A DNA stretch of 64,000 bases from Sinorhizobium mexicanum (GCF_013488225.1 NZ_CP041238.1:1885501-1949500); one strand, 5' to 3'. Shown: positions 18,144 through 26,485, counted from the first letter of the stretch. Notes: generated by a model from the letters alone, not told the origin. Program-made: numbers and translations.

Positions 18144-18986
18144 TCAAAACTCCGCCGTGTCGGGATTCGGGCCAAGACGACCCGCTGGATCGTCCAGTGA
18201 TCGCATGCTGCGCATATCTTCCTGGCTCAGCTCGAAATCAAAGACGTCGAAGTTTTCGGCAATGTGCTTGCCGTTCACCGATCGGGTCAGCGGGATCAGG
18301 CCCTCTTGAAGGTGCCATCTAAGCACCACCTGCGCAGGCGTCTTGCCGTGCTCCCGAGCTATCGCCTGGATAGTGGGATTGAGGATCGAAGGCCTTCCAT
18401 TCTTCCACATTCCCAACGGTGACCAGGACTGCGTGGCGATCTGGAACCTTTGGTGAAAACTCCGCAATTCTCGTTGTTGGAAGCGGGGATGCAACTCCAC
18501 TTGATTGACGGCAGGAATGATTCCTGTTTCCGAGATCAACCTCGAGAGTTGCGGCACCGAGAAGTTGCTGACTCCGATTGAACGAACGCGCCCTTCCTGC
18601 TGCAGCCTGATGAGCGCTTGCCATGTCTCAACGTAAAGGCCGCGGACCCTCGATGGCCAGTGAAGGAGATAGAGGTCGAGCTGCTCGACGCCAAGGCGTC
18701 GCATGCTGGCATCGAACGCGGCCAAGGTAGTCGAGTAGCCGTGGTTCGTGTTCCACACCTTGGTCGTCAGGAAGTACTCCTCCCGCCTGAGCCCGGACCG
18801 CCTGAGGGCGTTCCCGACCTTTTCCTCATTGAAATAAGCCTCGGCGGTATCGAATGACCGATATCCGGAGGAGATCGCGGCCGCTACGGCGCGTTCGGTC
18901 GCGTCGGGCTCGATCTGCCAAACACCGAAACCGAGCGCCGGGATCGATCTGCCATCCCGCAACGTGTGCACAGGTACTTCCTGCAT
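18144..18986 (-). CDS. Aldo/keto reductase
   Basis: 280 residues with an AAAGGAAAG ribosome site. The (beta/alpha)8 AKR fold is shown by LGFGVWQI, SFDTAEAYFNEE (catalytic Asp and Tyr), TTKVWN (Lys) and LYLLHWP (His), so the full Asp-Tyr-Lys-His tetrad is present, and the NADPH-binding end has IPLTRSVNGKHIAEN. It matches 2,5-diketo-gluconate reductase-type AKRs that reduce aldehydes and small ketones. The natural substrate is unknown; the surrounding genes suggest aldehyde clearance. Confidence 0.9.
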   Translation of the reverse strand: MQEVPVHTLRDGRSIPALGFGVWQIEPDATERAVAAAISSGYRSFDTAEAYFNEEKVGNALRRSGLRREEYFLTTKVWNTNHGYSTTLAAFDASMRRLGVEQLDLYLLHWPSRVRGLYVETWQALIRLQQEGRVRSIGVSNFSVPQLSRLISETGIIPAVNQVELHPRFQQRELRSFHQRFQIATQSWSPLGMWKNGRPSILNPTIQAIAREHGKTPAQVVLRWHLQEGLIPLTRSVNGKHIAENFDVFDFELSQEDMRSMRSLDDPAGRLGPNPDTAEF

Positions 18987-19064
18987 GGTTCTTTCCTTTT
19001 GTCACTGCGACCCTCGGTGTTCCTGGGTGAAGAGAGCCACCGCACTTCACCGACACGCTCTCGG

Positions 19065-19214
19065 CTAAGTCATGCAAAACATCGCGGCGAGGGCACATAG
19101 GAACAGTCCCAGTGACGCCCCGATGTGGTGCGCGGGTCGTTTTCTCAATTCGACTTGGCGTCTCAGGTGCTGATCGTATTCGAGGGTGGATGGCTGTCGG
19201 CAATCAAGTTTCAT
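19065..19214 (-). CDS. Small single-pass membrane protein, hypothetical
   Basis: 49 residues from ATG 19214, with GGAG six nt upstream. ATG 19226 and an upstream start at 19292 are also in frame. A basic N-terminal half (LRRQVELRKRPAHH) is followed by one hydrophobic segment, IGASLGLFLCALAAMFC. No family recognised. It lies between the AKR and Dps genes, in the same direction. Confidence 0.45.
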   Translation of the reverse strand: MKLDCRQPSTLEYDQHLRRQVELRKRPAHHIGASLGLFLCALAAMFCMT

Positions 19215-19344
19215 CATAGGCTCCATGTTGCCTACGATTTGGCTGTGGTCCGGCGCTGGCACAAGCAGCGTTGCCTTGAGCACATTGTTCATCTTGTGTG
19301 AACAGTCGCTCGCGGAAAACAGGCGCTTCGGAAGGAGCGGTGGG

Positions 19345-19863
19345 TCACACGTCGCTACGACCGCTTTCGAACAGGAACCAAATCCGCCCCTCCGTCTCGT
19401 CGAGCCAGTTTTCCAGAAGGCTCGCCGTCGCGAGGTCGCCGTGTTCGTCGCACAAGGTGTGGAGTTGCTTCATACGCTGTGCCAACTCGCCATTGTCCTC
19501 GCGGAGTTCGGCAAGCATGTCATCGGGCGTGACGAAATGGGCGTCATTGTCCGTCACGCGCTGGAGGCGACTGATTTCACCGATGGAGTGAACGGTGATG
19601 CCGCCGAGTTTGCGGACGCGCTCTGCGATGACGTCGGTCATGCCGATAAGCTGCCCAGCCTGGTCATCGAGCATCAGGTGGAGATCGCGGAAGTTCGGGC
19701 CGAACAAACGCCAGTGGAAGTTCTTCGTCTTGAGGTAGATTGCGAAAACGTCCGCCAGAAGAGCGTTGAGTGCGGCGGACAGGTCGATCGTCGCATTCGA
19801 GAGCAGATGGGTGGGGGTGCGAAGCGGCGACGTGCGGCGGGTTTCCAGGTCGAGGCGATCCAT
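19345..19863 (-). CDS. dps: Dps-family DNA-binding ferritin-like protein
   Basis: 172 residues. The four-helix ferritin-like core has KTKNFHWRLFGPNFRDLH followed by DDQAGQL, the Dps ferroxidase signature at the dimer interface, and a C-terminal NWLDETEGRIWFLFE. Dps oxidises Fe(II) with hydrogen peroxide and protects DNA in stationary phase. The upstream region 19864-19956 holds no strong promoter motif that I can name. The gene lies 94 nt from a DUF302 gene in the same direction. Confidence 0.93.
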   Translation of the reverse strand: MDRLDLETRRTSPLRTPTHLLSNATIDLSAALNALLADVFAIYLKTKNFHWRLFGPNFRDLHLMLDDQAGQLIGMTDVIAERVRKLGGITVHSIGEISRLQRVTDNDAHFVTPDDMLAELREDNGELAQRMKQLHTLCDEHGDLATASLLENWLDETEGRIWFLFESGRSDV

Positions 19864-19956
19864 TTTGTTTGTCTTTCCAATTGTGGTTAGTAGCTACGTT
19901 GCAAATTCGCGCGGTCGCGAGGGACTTTCTTGGAGAAAGCAGCGAAACGTTGAACG

Positions 19957-20367
19957 CTATTTGGTCGCCGCCTCCGCGGCGACGTCGGTCAGCAGATGGC
20001 GCATCAGAGCGGCGGCACGGCGAGCTTCGACACCCAGGCCGTGTCGTTCGGCTATGACGACAGGATCGATGTACGTGATCCGAACCTCGCCGCGGCTGGT
20101 CTGATAGACGAGCATTTTCAGGGGCAGATCGAGTGCGGTGGTTTGGTCATCCTGCAAGAGGCGAGTGCCTATCGCTGGGTTCCCGAACATGATCATGGTG
20201 GTCGGCCGCAGTTCCATATCGGCACTCCAGGCATCCGCCGCGAAGTCGATCATGGCGAAAACCTTGAGTTGACGCCTTACGATCGCCTGACGGAGCCGTG
20301 CCAGGGTTTGCTCGAACGAAAGGTGGCTAATCGTCGAGTTTGCAGGCCTGGCCGGCAGCATTGGCAT
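19957..20367 (-). CDS. DUF302-family protein
   Basis: 136 residues. FGNPAIGTRLLQDDQTTALDL followed by LPLKMLVYQTSRGEVRITYIDP is the DUF302 signature. No transmembrane segment or export signal. The function of DUF302 is not established; members are often found with stress and metal-handling genes. The start at 20367 overlaps the end of the preceding gene by 41 nt, so a later start is possible, but the domain appears to begin near residue 12. Confidence 0.85.
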   Translation of the reverse strand: MPMLPARPANSTISHLSFEQTLARLRQAIVRRQLKVFAMIDFAADAWSADMELRPTTMIMFGNPAIGTRLLQDDQTTALDLPLKMLVYQTSRGEVRITYIDPVVIAERHGLGVEARRAAALMRHLLTDVAAEAATK

Positions 20368-20809
20368 CCTCCGTCTTGTCAGAGCCTGCAGGTATGGCGA
20401 CGGCGCGCATTTCCACGTCTGCCATGCTTAGCGCCAGGTCACTCGGATGGAGAATGCCTTTAGCCAGCAGAACGTCTGAGACACCAGATATGCAACGCTC
20501 GTAGGGGCCAAGCTTTCCAAACCTCGCCGTGGCGACGCGCTCGGTTAGCTCTTCGGTCGTCACGATCCGATACCGGTCGAGGAGACCTATTAAAGCTCGG
20601 CATCGCGTTTCCCAGGGCGTCAGTGGGAGAATCGTGTTGCTCCTACCATCAGCGACCGCTTCCGGTGCAGCTATCAGCGCAATCTCAGCCTTGGCTGCGA
20701 CTGGGACGCTGACGACTTTGTTCGCCAGTAAATCGCGAACGGCTGTCTCCATCACCTCGTAGAAACATGGAAAGTGGATAGCTGACGCTGATGCGGTCGA
20801 ACGATGCAT
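20327..20809 (-). CDS. Hypothetical protein with nitrile-hydratase beta-like helical segment
   Basis: 160 residues. The middle part (PWETRCRALIGLLDRYRIVT, then GPYERCISGVSDVLLAKGIL) resembles the helical segment of nitrile hydratase beta/accessory subunits, where a W/Y-E motif precedes a 'LLVEKGVLT' helix. No metal-binding CxxCSC motif (alpha subunit) is present. It could be an accessory protein or a free-standing relative. It is the first gene of a small operon with the DUF302 protein. A TTGAAC-N14-TTGAAC element lies 111 nt upstream. Confidence 0.4.
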   Translation of the reverse strand: MHRSTASASAIHFPCFYEVMETAVRDLLANKVVSVPVAAKAEIALIAAPEAVADGRSNTILPLTPWETRCRALIGLLDRYRIVTTEELTERVATARFGKLGPYERCISGVSDVLLAKGILHPSDLALSMADVEMRAVAIPAGSDKTEDANAAGQACKLDD

Positions 20810-20920
20810 TGGAAGTCCTTACGCGCCGACGGGGCAATGTGGAGACAAGGCAGCCCAAGTAGCTCGGAACTCCCCGAGCATCCCGTCGCGTGTCCCACAC
20901 TACGTTCCGTTCCAAACTCG

Positions 20921-20949
20921 CTATTGAACGGCCGTCGCTCTCTTTGAAC
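20921..20949 (+). promoter_or_regulatory. TTGAAC 20-bp direct repeat (site 1)
   Basis: CTATTGAACG begins at 20921; perfect TTGAAC hexamers at 20924-20929 and 20944-20949. The site lies in the 368-nt gap between the divergent genes at 20809 (minus) and 21178 (plus), which otherwise shows nothing I can name. The same arrangement recurs elsewhere in the window. Confidence 0.6.
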
Positions 20950-21177
20950 GGGCTGTCCTGCTACGTCCGCCAAGCCATTTCCGTGGCAGTCAACGGATGA
21001 CTGCTGTGTGCAATCCCCCGCGGCTTGAACGGCGTAGATGAAGCGGGCGGCGGAATCCCTCCCGGACAAGCCGCGGCTACCGGCGGGAAAATCGACTATC
21101 CCAGTAATCACGGGTGCAGCCCACGTCTTCCGGGAGACCTTACGCCAACGACCCACGGATCGAGGAAGGACCTACTG

Positions 21178-21828
21178 ATGCTCGACAAACTTGAGACAAT
21201 CGCCGGAATCCGCATTCCGGACAGCCAAATGGCGCGCGACGCGACAGCTCTCGTGCGCGATACGGAGACTGACCTGCTTTATCATCACTCACGGCGCGTG
21301 TTCCTCTTCGGAGCGTTGACCGGCGAACGACGAGGACTGAAGTACGATCCGGAACTGCTCTATATCGGCGCGATGTTCCACGACATGGGACTGATCGACT
21401 CCCATGCCAGCGAAACCGAGCGTTTCGAGGTGGACGGCGCGAACGCCGCGAAGAACTTCCTGCATTCCTACGACATTTCCGAGCGTGACATCGACGATGT
21501 GTGGGACTCCATTGCGTTGCATACCACCCCCGGCATCCCTCAACACAAACGGCCCGTCGTCGCCTTGGTTACGGCAGGCGTCGAAATGGACGTCCTTGGC
21601 ATCGCCTACGACGATTTTACCGACGAGCAGCGGCAAGAGGTGTGCGCCTGCCATCCGCGCGGGCTGAAGTTCAAACACGGCATTCTCTCCGCGTTCTGCT
21701 ACGGAACGATCCGCAAGCCGCATACCACGGCCGGAAACGTGAAGGCTGACGTCCTCGAAGCGATGGACCCGACGTTCAAGCGTTGGAATTTCGTCGATAC
21801 GATCCTCAATTCCAAATGGGAAAGCTGA
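21178..21828 (+). CDS. HD-domain hydrolase, cyanamide-hydratase-like
   Basis: 216 residues from ATG 21178, with CGAGGAAGGA upstream. HD-superfamily metal ligands are visible: His in LLYHHSRRVF, the HD pair in AMFHDMGL and a later His in IALHTTPGIP. The order and length fit the single-domain HD family that includes cyanamide hydratase. The substrate is not established. It stands alone with its own terminator at 21872. Its promoter region contains TTGAAC site 1. Confidence 0.82.
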   Translation: MLDKLETIAGIRIPDSQMARDATALVRDTETDLLYHHSRRVFLFGALTGERRGLKYDPELLYIGAMFHDMGLIDSHASETERFEVDGANAAKNFLHSYDISERDIDDVWDSIALHTTPGIPQHKRPVVALVTAGVEMDVLGIAYDDFTDEQRQEVCACHPRGLKFKHGILSAFCYGTIRKPHTTAGNVKADVLEAMDPTFKRWNFVDTILNSKWES

Positions 21829-21871
21829 TCGGTCCCCGCTGGAAATAGGGCAAATCAGCATGTTTTATGGC

Positions 21872-21900
21872 GTCGCTCGGTGATCTGGGCGGCGTTTTTT
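21872..21900 (+). terminator. Rho-independent terminator after the HD gene
   Basis: A 9-bp stem (GTCGCTCGG pairing with CTGGGCGGC, including G-U pairs) with a TGAT loop, followed at once by GTTTTTT. It lies 44 nt after the HD gene stop. Confidence 0.7.
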
Positions 21901-21958
21901 GTGTTTCGTGCGGGGCGGAAGCGGCGCACAGTCAGTGGCAGAATGCCAAAATGCAGAA

Positions 21959-21976
21959 CGGGGCCTTTCGACCCCG
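21959..21976 (-). terminator. Hairpin terminator for the minus-strand SDR-tautomerase genes
   Basis: On the minus strand CGGGGTC-GAAA-GGCCCCG forms a 7-bp stem closed by a GAAA tetraloop, followed by TTCTGCATTTT. It is 39 nt beyond the tautomerase stop. Confidence 0.55.
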
Positions 21977-22014
21977 CTCGTCTGACTGCCGATAGTTCAT
22001 CGCAATCCGATCAC

Positions 22015-22248
22015 TCAGTTTCTGTTCTGGCTAGCCGACGCGCTGATGCCCGTCTTCTCCCAATAGTCAAGAACCGGAAGCCCGCCGACGCCCCAATCTT
22101 CGAATTCGACCTCGTCAATGACGACCCAGGTGGCGGCCGGGGCTTTGTCGATGACATCGCGCAGGACGTTGGTCATGCCTTCGATGATTTTTGCCTTCTG
22201 TTCAGGCGTCGCGCTGCCCTTGGTGAACTTGACATTGATATACGGCAT
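22015..22248 (-). CDS. 4-oxalocrotonate tautomerase-family protein (copy 2)
   Basis: 77 residues opening MPYINVKFTKGSATPEQKAK, with Pro-1 as the expected catalytic base and a C-terminal FEDWGVGGLPVLDYW nearly identical to copy 1 (13318-13557). A GGAG site precedes the start. It directly follows the SDR gene (14 nt gap), the same pairing as in copy 1. Confidence 0.9.
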   Translation of the reverse strand: MPYINVKFTKGSATPEQKAKIIEGMTNVLRDVIDKAPAATWVVIDEVEFEDWGVGGLPVLDYWEKTGISASASQNRN

Positions 22249-22262
22249 CTGTGTTCGTCTCC

Positions 22263-22988
22263 TCACCAGTGCCCGGCGTGCTGGCCGCCGTCGACGTGAA
22301 GGGTCTCGCCGGTCACGAACGAGGCATCCTCGAGGTAAAGGACTGCCTGAACGATTTCCTCGATTTCGCCCATCCGACCGACCGGATGCAGCCCAGCCAA
22401 CATCTCGTGGGTCTCCGGCGCGTGGAGCGGTGTCTTGATAATGCCGGGGGAGACGGCGTTCACGCGAATGCCGGAGGATGCATATTCGATCGCGAGACCG
22501 CGGGTCGCGGAATCGATGCCGCCTTTCGTCACGGAGGCTAGAACCGCCGGCACCCCGTTGATCGGCTGGTCGACGATCGTCGTGGTGATGCTGACCACGT
22601 GCCCCTTGGCGTTCAGCTTCTTGAGCTGGGCGATGAATGCTTGTGTGATGAAAAAGAAGCCCGCGACGTTGACCGCAATCTTCCTTGTGAAGTCTTCGGC
22701 GGTGTAGTCGGTGAACGGCTTGGCGATGAAAATGCCGGCGTTGTTGACCAACGTGTCCACCCGGCCGAACCGTTCGATGGCAGTTTCGACAAGACGGGCC
22801 GCTGTCTGCGGATCGGCAACGTCGCCGGCGACGGCGGCTACGCCGCTGTCCGCGCCGTAGACATCCTGCGATATGTTTCTCGAGTTTGCGACGACATTCC
22901 ATCCCCGCTTGCGATATCCGGCGACGATGCCGGCTCCGATCCCCTGGGACGCGCCGGTGACGATGGCGACTTTAGTTTCGATGCTCAT
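22263..22988 (-). CDS. SDR-family oxidoreductase lacking the catalytic Tyr (copy 2)
   Basis: 241 residues with an AATGGAGAAAA ribosome site. TGASQGIGAG, NNAGIFIAKPF and the C-terminal VDGGQHAGHW match copy 1 closely along the whole length. The YxxxK site reads ASVTK, so the Tyr position is Ala while the Lys is kept, the same change as in copy 1. NAD(P) binding is likely; the reaction is uncertain. It follows the hydrolase gene (66 nt gap) and precedes the tautomerase. Confidence 0.88.
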   Translation of the reverse strand: MSIETKVAIVTGASQGIGAGIVAGYRKRGWNVVANSRNISQDVYGADSGVAAVAGDVADPQTAARLVETAIERFGRVDTLVNNAGIFIAKPFTDYTAEDFTRKIAVNVAGFFFITQAFIAQLKKLNAKGHVVSITTTIVDQPINGVPAVLASVTKGGIDSATRGLAIEYASSGIRVNAVSPGIIKTPLHAPETHEMLAGLHPVGRMGEIEEIVQAVLYLEDASFVTGETLHVDGGQHAGHW

Positions 22989-23054
22989 GTTTTCTCCATT
23001 GTGAAAGGCGCGACCACGCTCGGTGGCCGCGTTTCAGAGCTGAATTGGGCTTGA

Positions 23055-23939
23055 TCAGTAGACGCGGCTCAGGAAATCGCGCATCAGCGGGACGATTTCA
23101 TCGGCCTTGTCTTCGAACGCGAAATGGCCGCTGTCGAGCAGATGAAGTTCGGCACCCGGATTGTCGCGCAAGAAGGCTTTCGCGCCTTCGGCGGGGAAGA
23201 TGCTGTCGTTCGCGCCCCAGACCAGAAGCGTGGGCGGGCGATGCTCCCGGAAGAACTTCTGAAACGCCGGGTAAAGCTCGACGTTCTTCCGGTAATCGTA
23301 GAAGAGACCGAGTTGGATTTCGACGTTGCCCGGCCGATCGAGAAAATGCTGGTCGACGATCCAGTTGGACGGGTCGATTCGGCTGATGTCCTTGACGCCG
23401 TCGACGTACTGGAACTTGGTGATCTCCAGCGTCATGAACGGGCGAAGGGCGTCCCGGTTTTCCTTCGAGTTGTCCTTCCAGAGAGCCTTGATCGGGTCCC
23501 AGAACTTCTGGAGGCCGTCCTCGTACGCGTTTCCGTTTTGGGACACGATGCCCGCCACGCGGTCAGGATGCATCAACGCGAGGCGGAAGCCAGTCGGCGC
23601 GCCGTAGTCCATGACGTAGAGAACATAACGATTTACTTGCAGTTGCTCGAGCAAGCCGTTGACAACGTTGGCGAAGCCGGCGAACCCGTAGTCAAATTCC
23701 TCGCGTGGCGGCATCGCCGAAAGGCCAAAACCCGGAAGATCCGGAGCGATCACATGGTACTCGTCCGCGAGAGCGGGGATCAAGTTGCGGTACATGTGGG
23801 ACGAGCTTGGAAAACCGTGCAGCAGGACGACTGCGGGGGCGTCCGCCGGGCCGGCCTCGCGGTAAAAAATCTCAAGACCGTCCACGGTAGCGGTCCGGTG
23901 GTGAGTAACAGGGATGGCCTTAGAAGCGTTCATCAGCAT
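23055..23939 (-). CDS. Haloalkane-dehalogenase-like alpha/beta hydrolase (copy 2)
   Basis: 294 residues from ATG 23939, with CGGAG six nt upstream. It aligns by eye along its whole length with copy 1 at 8534-9427: LHGFPSSSHMYRNLIPAL, the Asp-nucleophile elbow YVMDYGAPTG, NGNAYEDG, WGANDSIF and DSGHFAFED. It belongs to the epoxide hydrolase/dehalogenase group with an Asp nucleophile. Here it sits between the PfpI gene and the SDR-tautomerase pair, so all four members of the set are co-directional. Confidence 0.9.
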   Translation of the reverse strand: MLMNASKAIPVTHHRTATVDGLEIFYREAGPADAPAVVLLHGFPSSSHMYRNLIPALADEYHVIAPDLPGFGLSAMPPREEFDYGFAGFANVVNGLLEQLQVNRYVLYVMDYGAPTGFRLALMHPDRVAGIVSQNGNAYEDGLQKFWDPIKALWKDNSKENRDALRPFMTLEITKFQYVDGVKDISRIDPSNWIVDQHFLDRPGNVEIQLGLFYDYRKNVELYPAFQKFFREHRPPTLLVWGANDSIFPAEGAKAFLRDNPGAELHLLDSGHFAFEDKADEIVPLMRDFLSRVY

Positions 23940-23996
23940 TTGACACTCCGCTGGGTTGGGGAGCCGACCGAGGTTTCTCGGCCGACCTCGAGGGAA

Positions 23997-24671
23997 TCAA
24001 TTGAGGAGGGCGAGAACCTGGCGCGCGGCCTCGGCAGAAGACGCGGGATTCTGGCCGGTCACGAGATGGCCGTCCGTGATCGCGAGAACCTGCCAGTCGT
24101 CGACCTTCTCGTACTTCCCGCCGAGCCGCTTCAGTTCGTCCTCGACGAGGAACGGAACCACGTTGGTGAGGTGAACGGCCTCTTCCTCGGTGTTGGTGAA
24201 GCCCGAGACACGCTTGCCGCTGACGAGTGGCTTGCCGCCGATTTCGACGCGGTGCAGGACGGCGGGTGCATGACATACCGCGCCGACCGGCTTGCCCTCG
24301 TTGTAGAATTCGCCGATCAGCTTGATGGACGTCTCATCTTCGGCGAGGTCCCACATCGGCCCGTGACCGCCGGGGTAGAAGATCGCGTCGAAGTCGCCGG
24401 AATTGACTTCGGACAGAGGCTTGGTGTTGGCGAGTACACCCTGGGTGGCCGGATCGGCCTTGAAGCGCTCCGTCAGCTCGGTCTGCCCTTCCGGCGTGTC
24501 GCTCTTGGGATCGATCGGCGGCTGGCCGCCCTTCGGCGACGCCAGGGTGATCTCCGCGCCGGCGTCGAGGAAGGTGTAATACGGAGCCGCGAACTCCTCG
24601 AGCCAGAACCCGGTCTTCTTGCCGGTGTCGCCGAGCGTGTCGTGCGACGTGAGAACCATCAGAATCTTCAT
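23997..24671 (-). CDS. DJ-1/PfpI (Hsp31-like) family protein (copy 2)
   Basis: 224 residues from ATG 24671, with AAGGACAAAG upstream. WLEEFAAPYY, GGHGPMWDLAED and the nucleophile elbow GAVCHAPAV are preserved, as in copy 1 (13562-14260). A glyoxalase III or aldehyde-repair role is possible. It follows the OsmC gene (53 nt) in the same direction, so the OsmC-PfpI-hydrolase-SDR-tautomerase genes may form one long transcript. Confidence 0.88.
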   Translation of the reverse strand: MKILMVLTSHDTLGDTGKKTGFWLEEFAAPYYTFLDAGAEITLASPKGGQPPIDPKSDTPEGQTELTERFKADPATQGVLANTKPLSEVNSGDFDAIFYPGGHGPMWDLAEDETSIKLIGEFYNEGKPVGAVCHAPAVLHRVEIGGKPLVSGKRVSGFTNTEEEAVHLTNVVPFLVEDELKRLGGKYEKVDDWQVLAITDGHLVTGQNPASSAEAARQVLALLN

Positions 24672-24724
24672 AGCTTTGTCCTTTGACTGGTTGTTGCTTG
24701 GAAGGCGCAACGAAGCGCACGGCG

Positions 24725-25168
24725 TCAGGCGGCCGTGACTTCGAGGACGACGTCCGTGTTCAAAACCTTTGAAACCGGGCATCCGGCCTTTGCCTCGTTG
24801 GCGATCGCCGTCAGCCCAGCGATATCGAGACCGGTGACTTGCCCTTTCAGCTTGAGGCGGCTGGAAGTGATGGCGAACCCGTCCCCCGCGCTCTCGAGCG
24901 CGACGCGAGCTTCGGTCTCGAGCTTCACCACGGTGTGGTTGGCCTTTGCCAGCATCATCGCGAGGGCCATCGTGAAGCAGCTCGCGTGGGCCGCTGCTAT
25001 CAGTTCCTCGGGATTGGTGCCCTGAACACCTTCGAAACGGCTTCCGAAGCCGTATGGGTATCCCTCGAGCGCACCGCTGTCGGTCGATACGGCTCCCACG
25101 CCGTCTTTCATACCGCCTGTCCAGGTTACGGACGCGGACCGAACTATACGCACTGTCGTCTCCTTCAT
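24725..25168 (-). CDS. OsmC-family organic hydroperoxide reductase
   Basis: 147 residues. The two redox cysteines of OsmC/Ohr proteins are present: HASCFTMAL in the middle and AGCPVSK near the C-terminus. Such enzymes reduce organic hydroperoxides using lipoyl or small thiols. The ATG at 25168 has a poor ribosome site, whereas AAGGAG within the first codons would suit the GTG at 25153; the true start may be five codons later. TTGAAC site 2 lies 57 nt upstream. Confidence 0.9.
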   Translation of the reverse strand: MKETTVRIVRSASVTWTGGMKDGVGAVSTDSGALEGYPYGFGSRFEGVQGTNPEELIAAAHASCFTMALAMMLAKANHTVVKLETEARVALESAGDGFAITSSRLKLKGQVTGLDIAGLTAIANEAKAGCPVSKVLNTDVVLEVTAA

Positions 25169-25225
25169 TTTCAGCGTCGCTGGATTTGGACGCGTGCAGA
25201 TGGTGCGACAGCCTCAGCGGACGTT

Positions 25226-25252
25226 ATTGAACGGACCACCGATCTCTTGAAC
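25226..25252 (+). promoter_or_regulatory. TTGAAC 20-bp direct repeat (site 2)
   Basis: ATTGAACGG at 25226 with TTGAAC at 25227-25232 and 25247-25252, in the divergent gap between OsmC and the alcohol dehydrogenase. The spacer (GGACCACCGATCTC) resembles that of site 1 (GGCCGTCGCTCTCT). A further CGTTCAACGG follows about 25 nt downstream. Confidence 0.6.
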
Positions 25253-25376
25253 CGCCGAACACGCCTGGAAACCGACCGTTCAACGGAATTCCGGTTCGTC
25301 CAATACATCCTCCGCGAGCAGTCGGATCGTCGCGACTGAGCCGACGTCCGGCCCTAGAGATGTTTAGGAGTTCACG

Positions 25377-26483
25377 ATGAAAACCGTGGCAGCTGTCGCC
25401 CGCACTGAAAAGGCACCGTTCTCACTGGAGGAAGTCACCCTCCCGGAACCGGAGGGGGCTGATGTCCTTGTACGAATTGCGGGGGTGGGCATCTGCCATA
25501 CAGACCTGGCCAGCCGGGATGGTACCCTTGGCGCACCGTTCCCGTCGATTTTCGGTCATGAGGGAGCGGGCGTTGTCGAGAAGGTGGGACCGCTGGTTAC
25601 CAAGCTGAGGCCAGGTGATCACGTAGTTCTCGCTCCTGCATCGGACGGCACCTGCCGTCATTGCCAGACAGGCAATCCGATGTACTGCGAGCACTTCACC
25701 GAACTCAATTTCCAGACGGAGCCGCGCGCAGAGGGCGCGTCGCTGTCAGACGGTAAAACCGCGGCCCTGCGGTATTTTGGCCAGTCTTCCTTCGGGCATC
25801 ACGCGCTTGCGTCCGAGCGCAACGCGGTCAAGGTCCCGACCGACATTCCGCTGCATCTTCTCGGTCCCCTCGGATGCGGCATCCAGACCGGGGCAGGGAC
25901 GGTCATGAACGGTCTACGGCCAGAGGCCGGCCAGAGCATAGTTATTCTTGGCACCGGCGCGGTGGGTCTCGCCGCGATTATCGGCGCTGCGGTATGCGGA
26001 TGCGGAGATATCATCGCCGTCGACCGCGTCGATAGCCGCCTGGAGATGGCGCGGGAGCTGGGCGCGACGCACACGATCAACACATCCAACGTAACGGACC
26101 TCGGGACCGCCATCATGGAAATCGTGCCTCACGGCGTCGATTTCATCGTCGATTGTGCCGGCGTTGCCGGACTGCTTGGAGCCGCAATCCTCGGGCTCGG
26201 CAAACTTGGCACTGTCGCGCTGGTCGCAGTTCCGCCGACGTCCGATCGCAAGCTCGAAGTCGCGTGGTTCCCGACGCTCCTTCAGGGGCAATCGGTACGC
26301 GGCTTCGTGGAAGGCAACTCCGTCCCCGACATCTTCATTCCGCGCATGATCGAACTTTATGTCCAGGGACGCTTCCCGTTCGACAAGATCATCAAGACCT
26401 ATCCATTTGACCAGATCAACAGGGCGGTCGAGGATCAGCTGACGGGTGCGACGATCAAGGCGGTCCTCAAGGCAGGTGACTAG
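25377..26483 (+). CDS. Zinc-dependent alcohol dehydrogenase (aryl/terpenyl-alcohol type)
   Basis: 368 residues from ATG 25377, with TAGGAG at good spacing. The MDR fold is shown by GICHTDL (catalytic zinc Cys and the Thr/Asp pair), GHEGAGVVEKVG, and the Rossmann motif GTGAVGLAA. The structural-zinc loop reads SDGTCRHCQTGNPMYC: three of the four usual Cys are present and the first is Asp. It is like the benzyl/aryl-alcohol and geraniol dehydrogenase group, oxidising an alcohol to an aldehyde with NAD. It is 2 nt upstream of the linalool-dehydratase-like gene, which points to a terpenoid alcohol as one possible substrate. Confidence 0.88.
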   Translation: MKTVAAVARTEKAPFSLEEVTLPEPEGADVLVRIAGVGICHTDLASRDGTLGAPFPSIFGHEGAGVVEKVGPLVTKLRPGDHVVLAPASDGTCRHCQTGNPMYCEHFTELNFQTEPRAEGASLSDGKTAALRYFGQSSFGHHALASERNAVKVPTDIPLHLLGPLGCGIQTGAGTVMNGLRPEAGQSIVILGTGAVGLAAIIGAAVCGCGDIIAVDRVDSRLEMARELGATHTINTSNVTDLGTAIMEIVPHGVDFIVDCAGVAGLLGAAILGLGKLGTVALVAVPPTSDRKLEVAWFPTLLQGQSVRGFVEGNSVPDIFIPRMIELYVQGRFPFDKIIKTYPFDQINRAVEDQLTGATIKAVLKAGD

Positions 26484-26485
26484 CA

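Noticed and set aside
23124..24686. 520-codon plus-strand frame
   Set aside because: Runs antisense to the copy 2 hydrolase and PfpI genes, both strongly supported; a by-product of high GC content.
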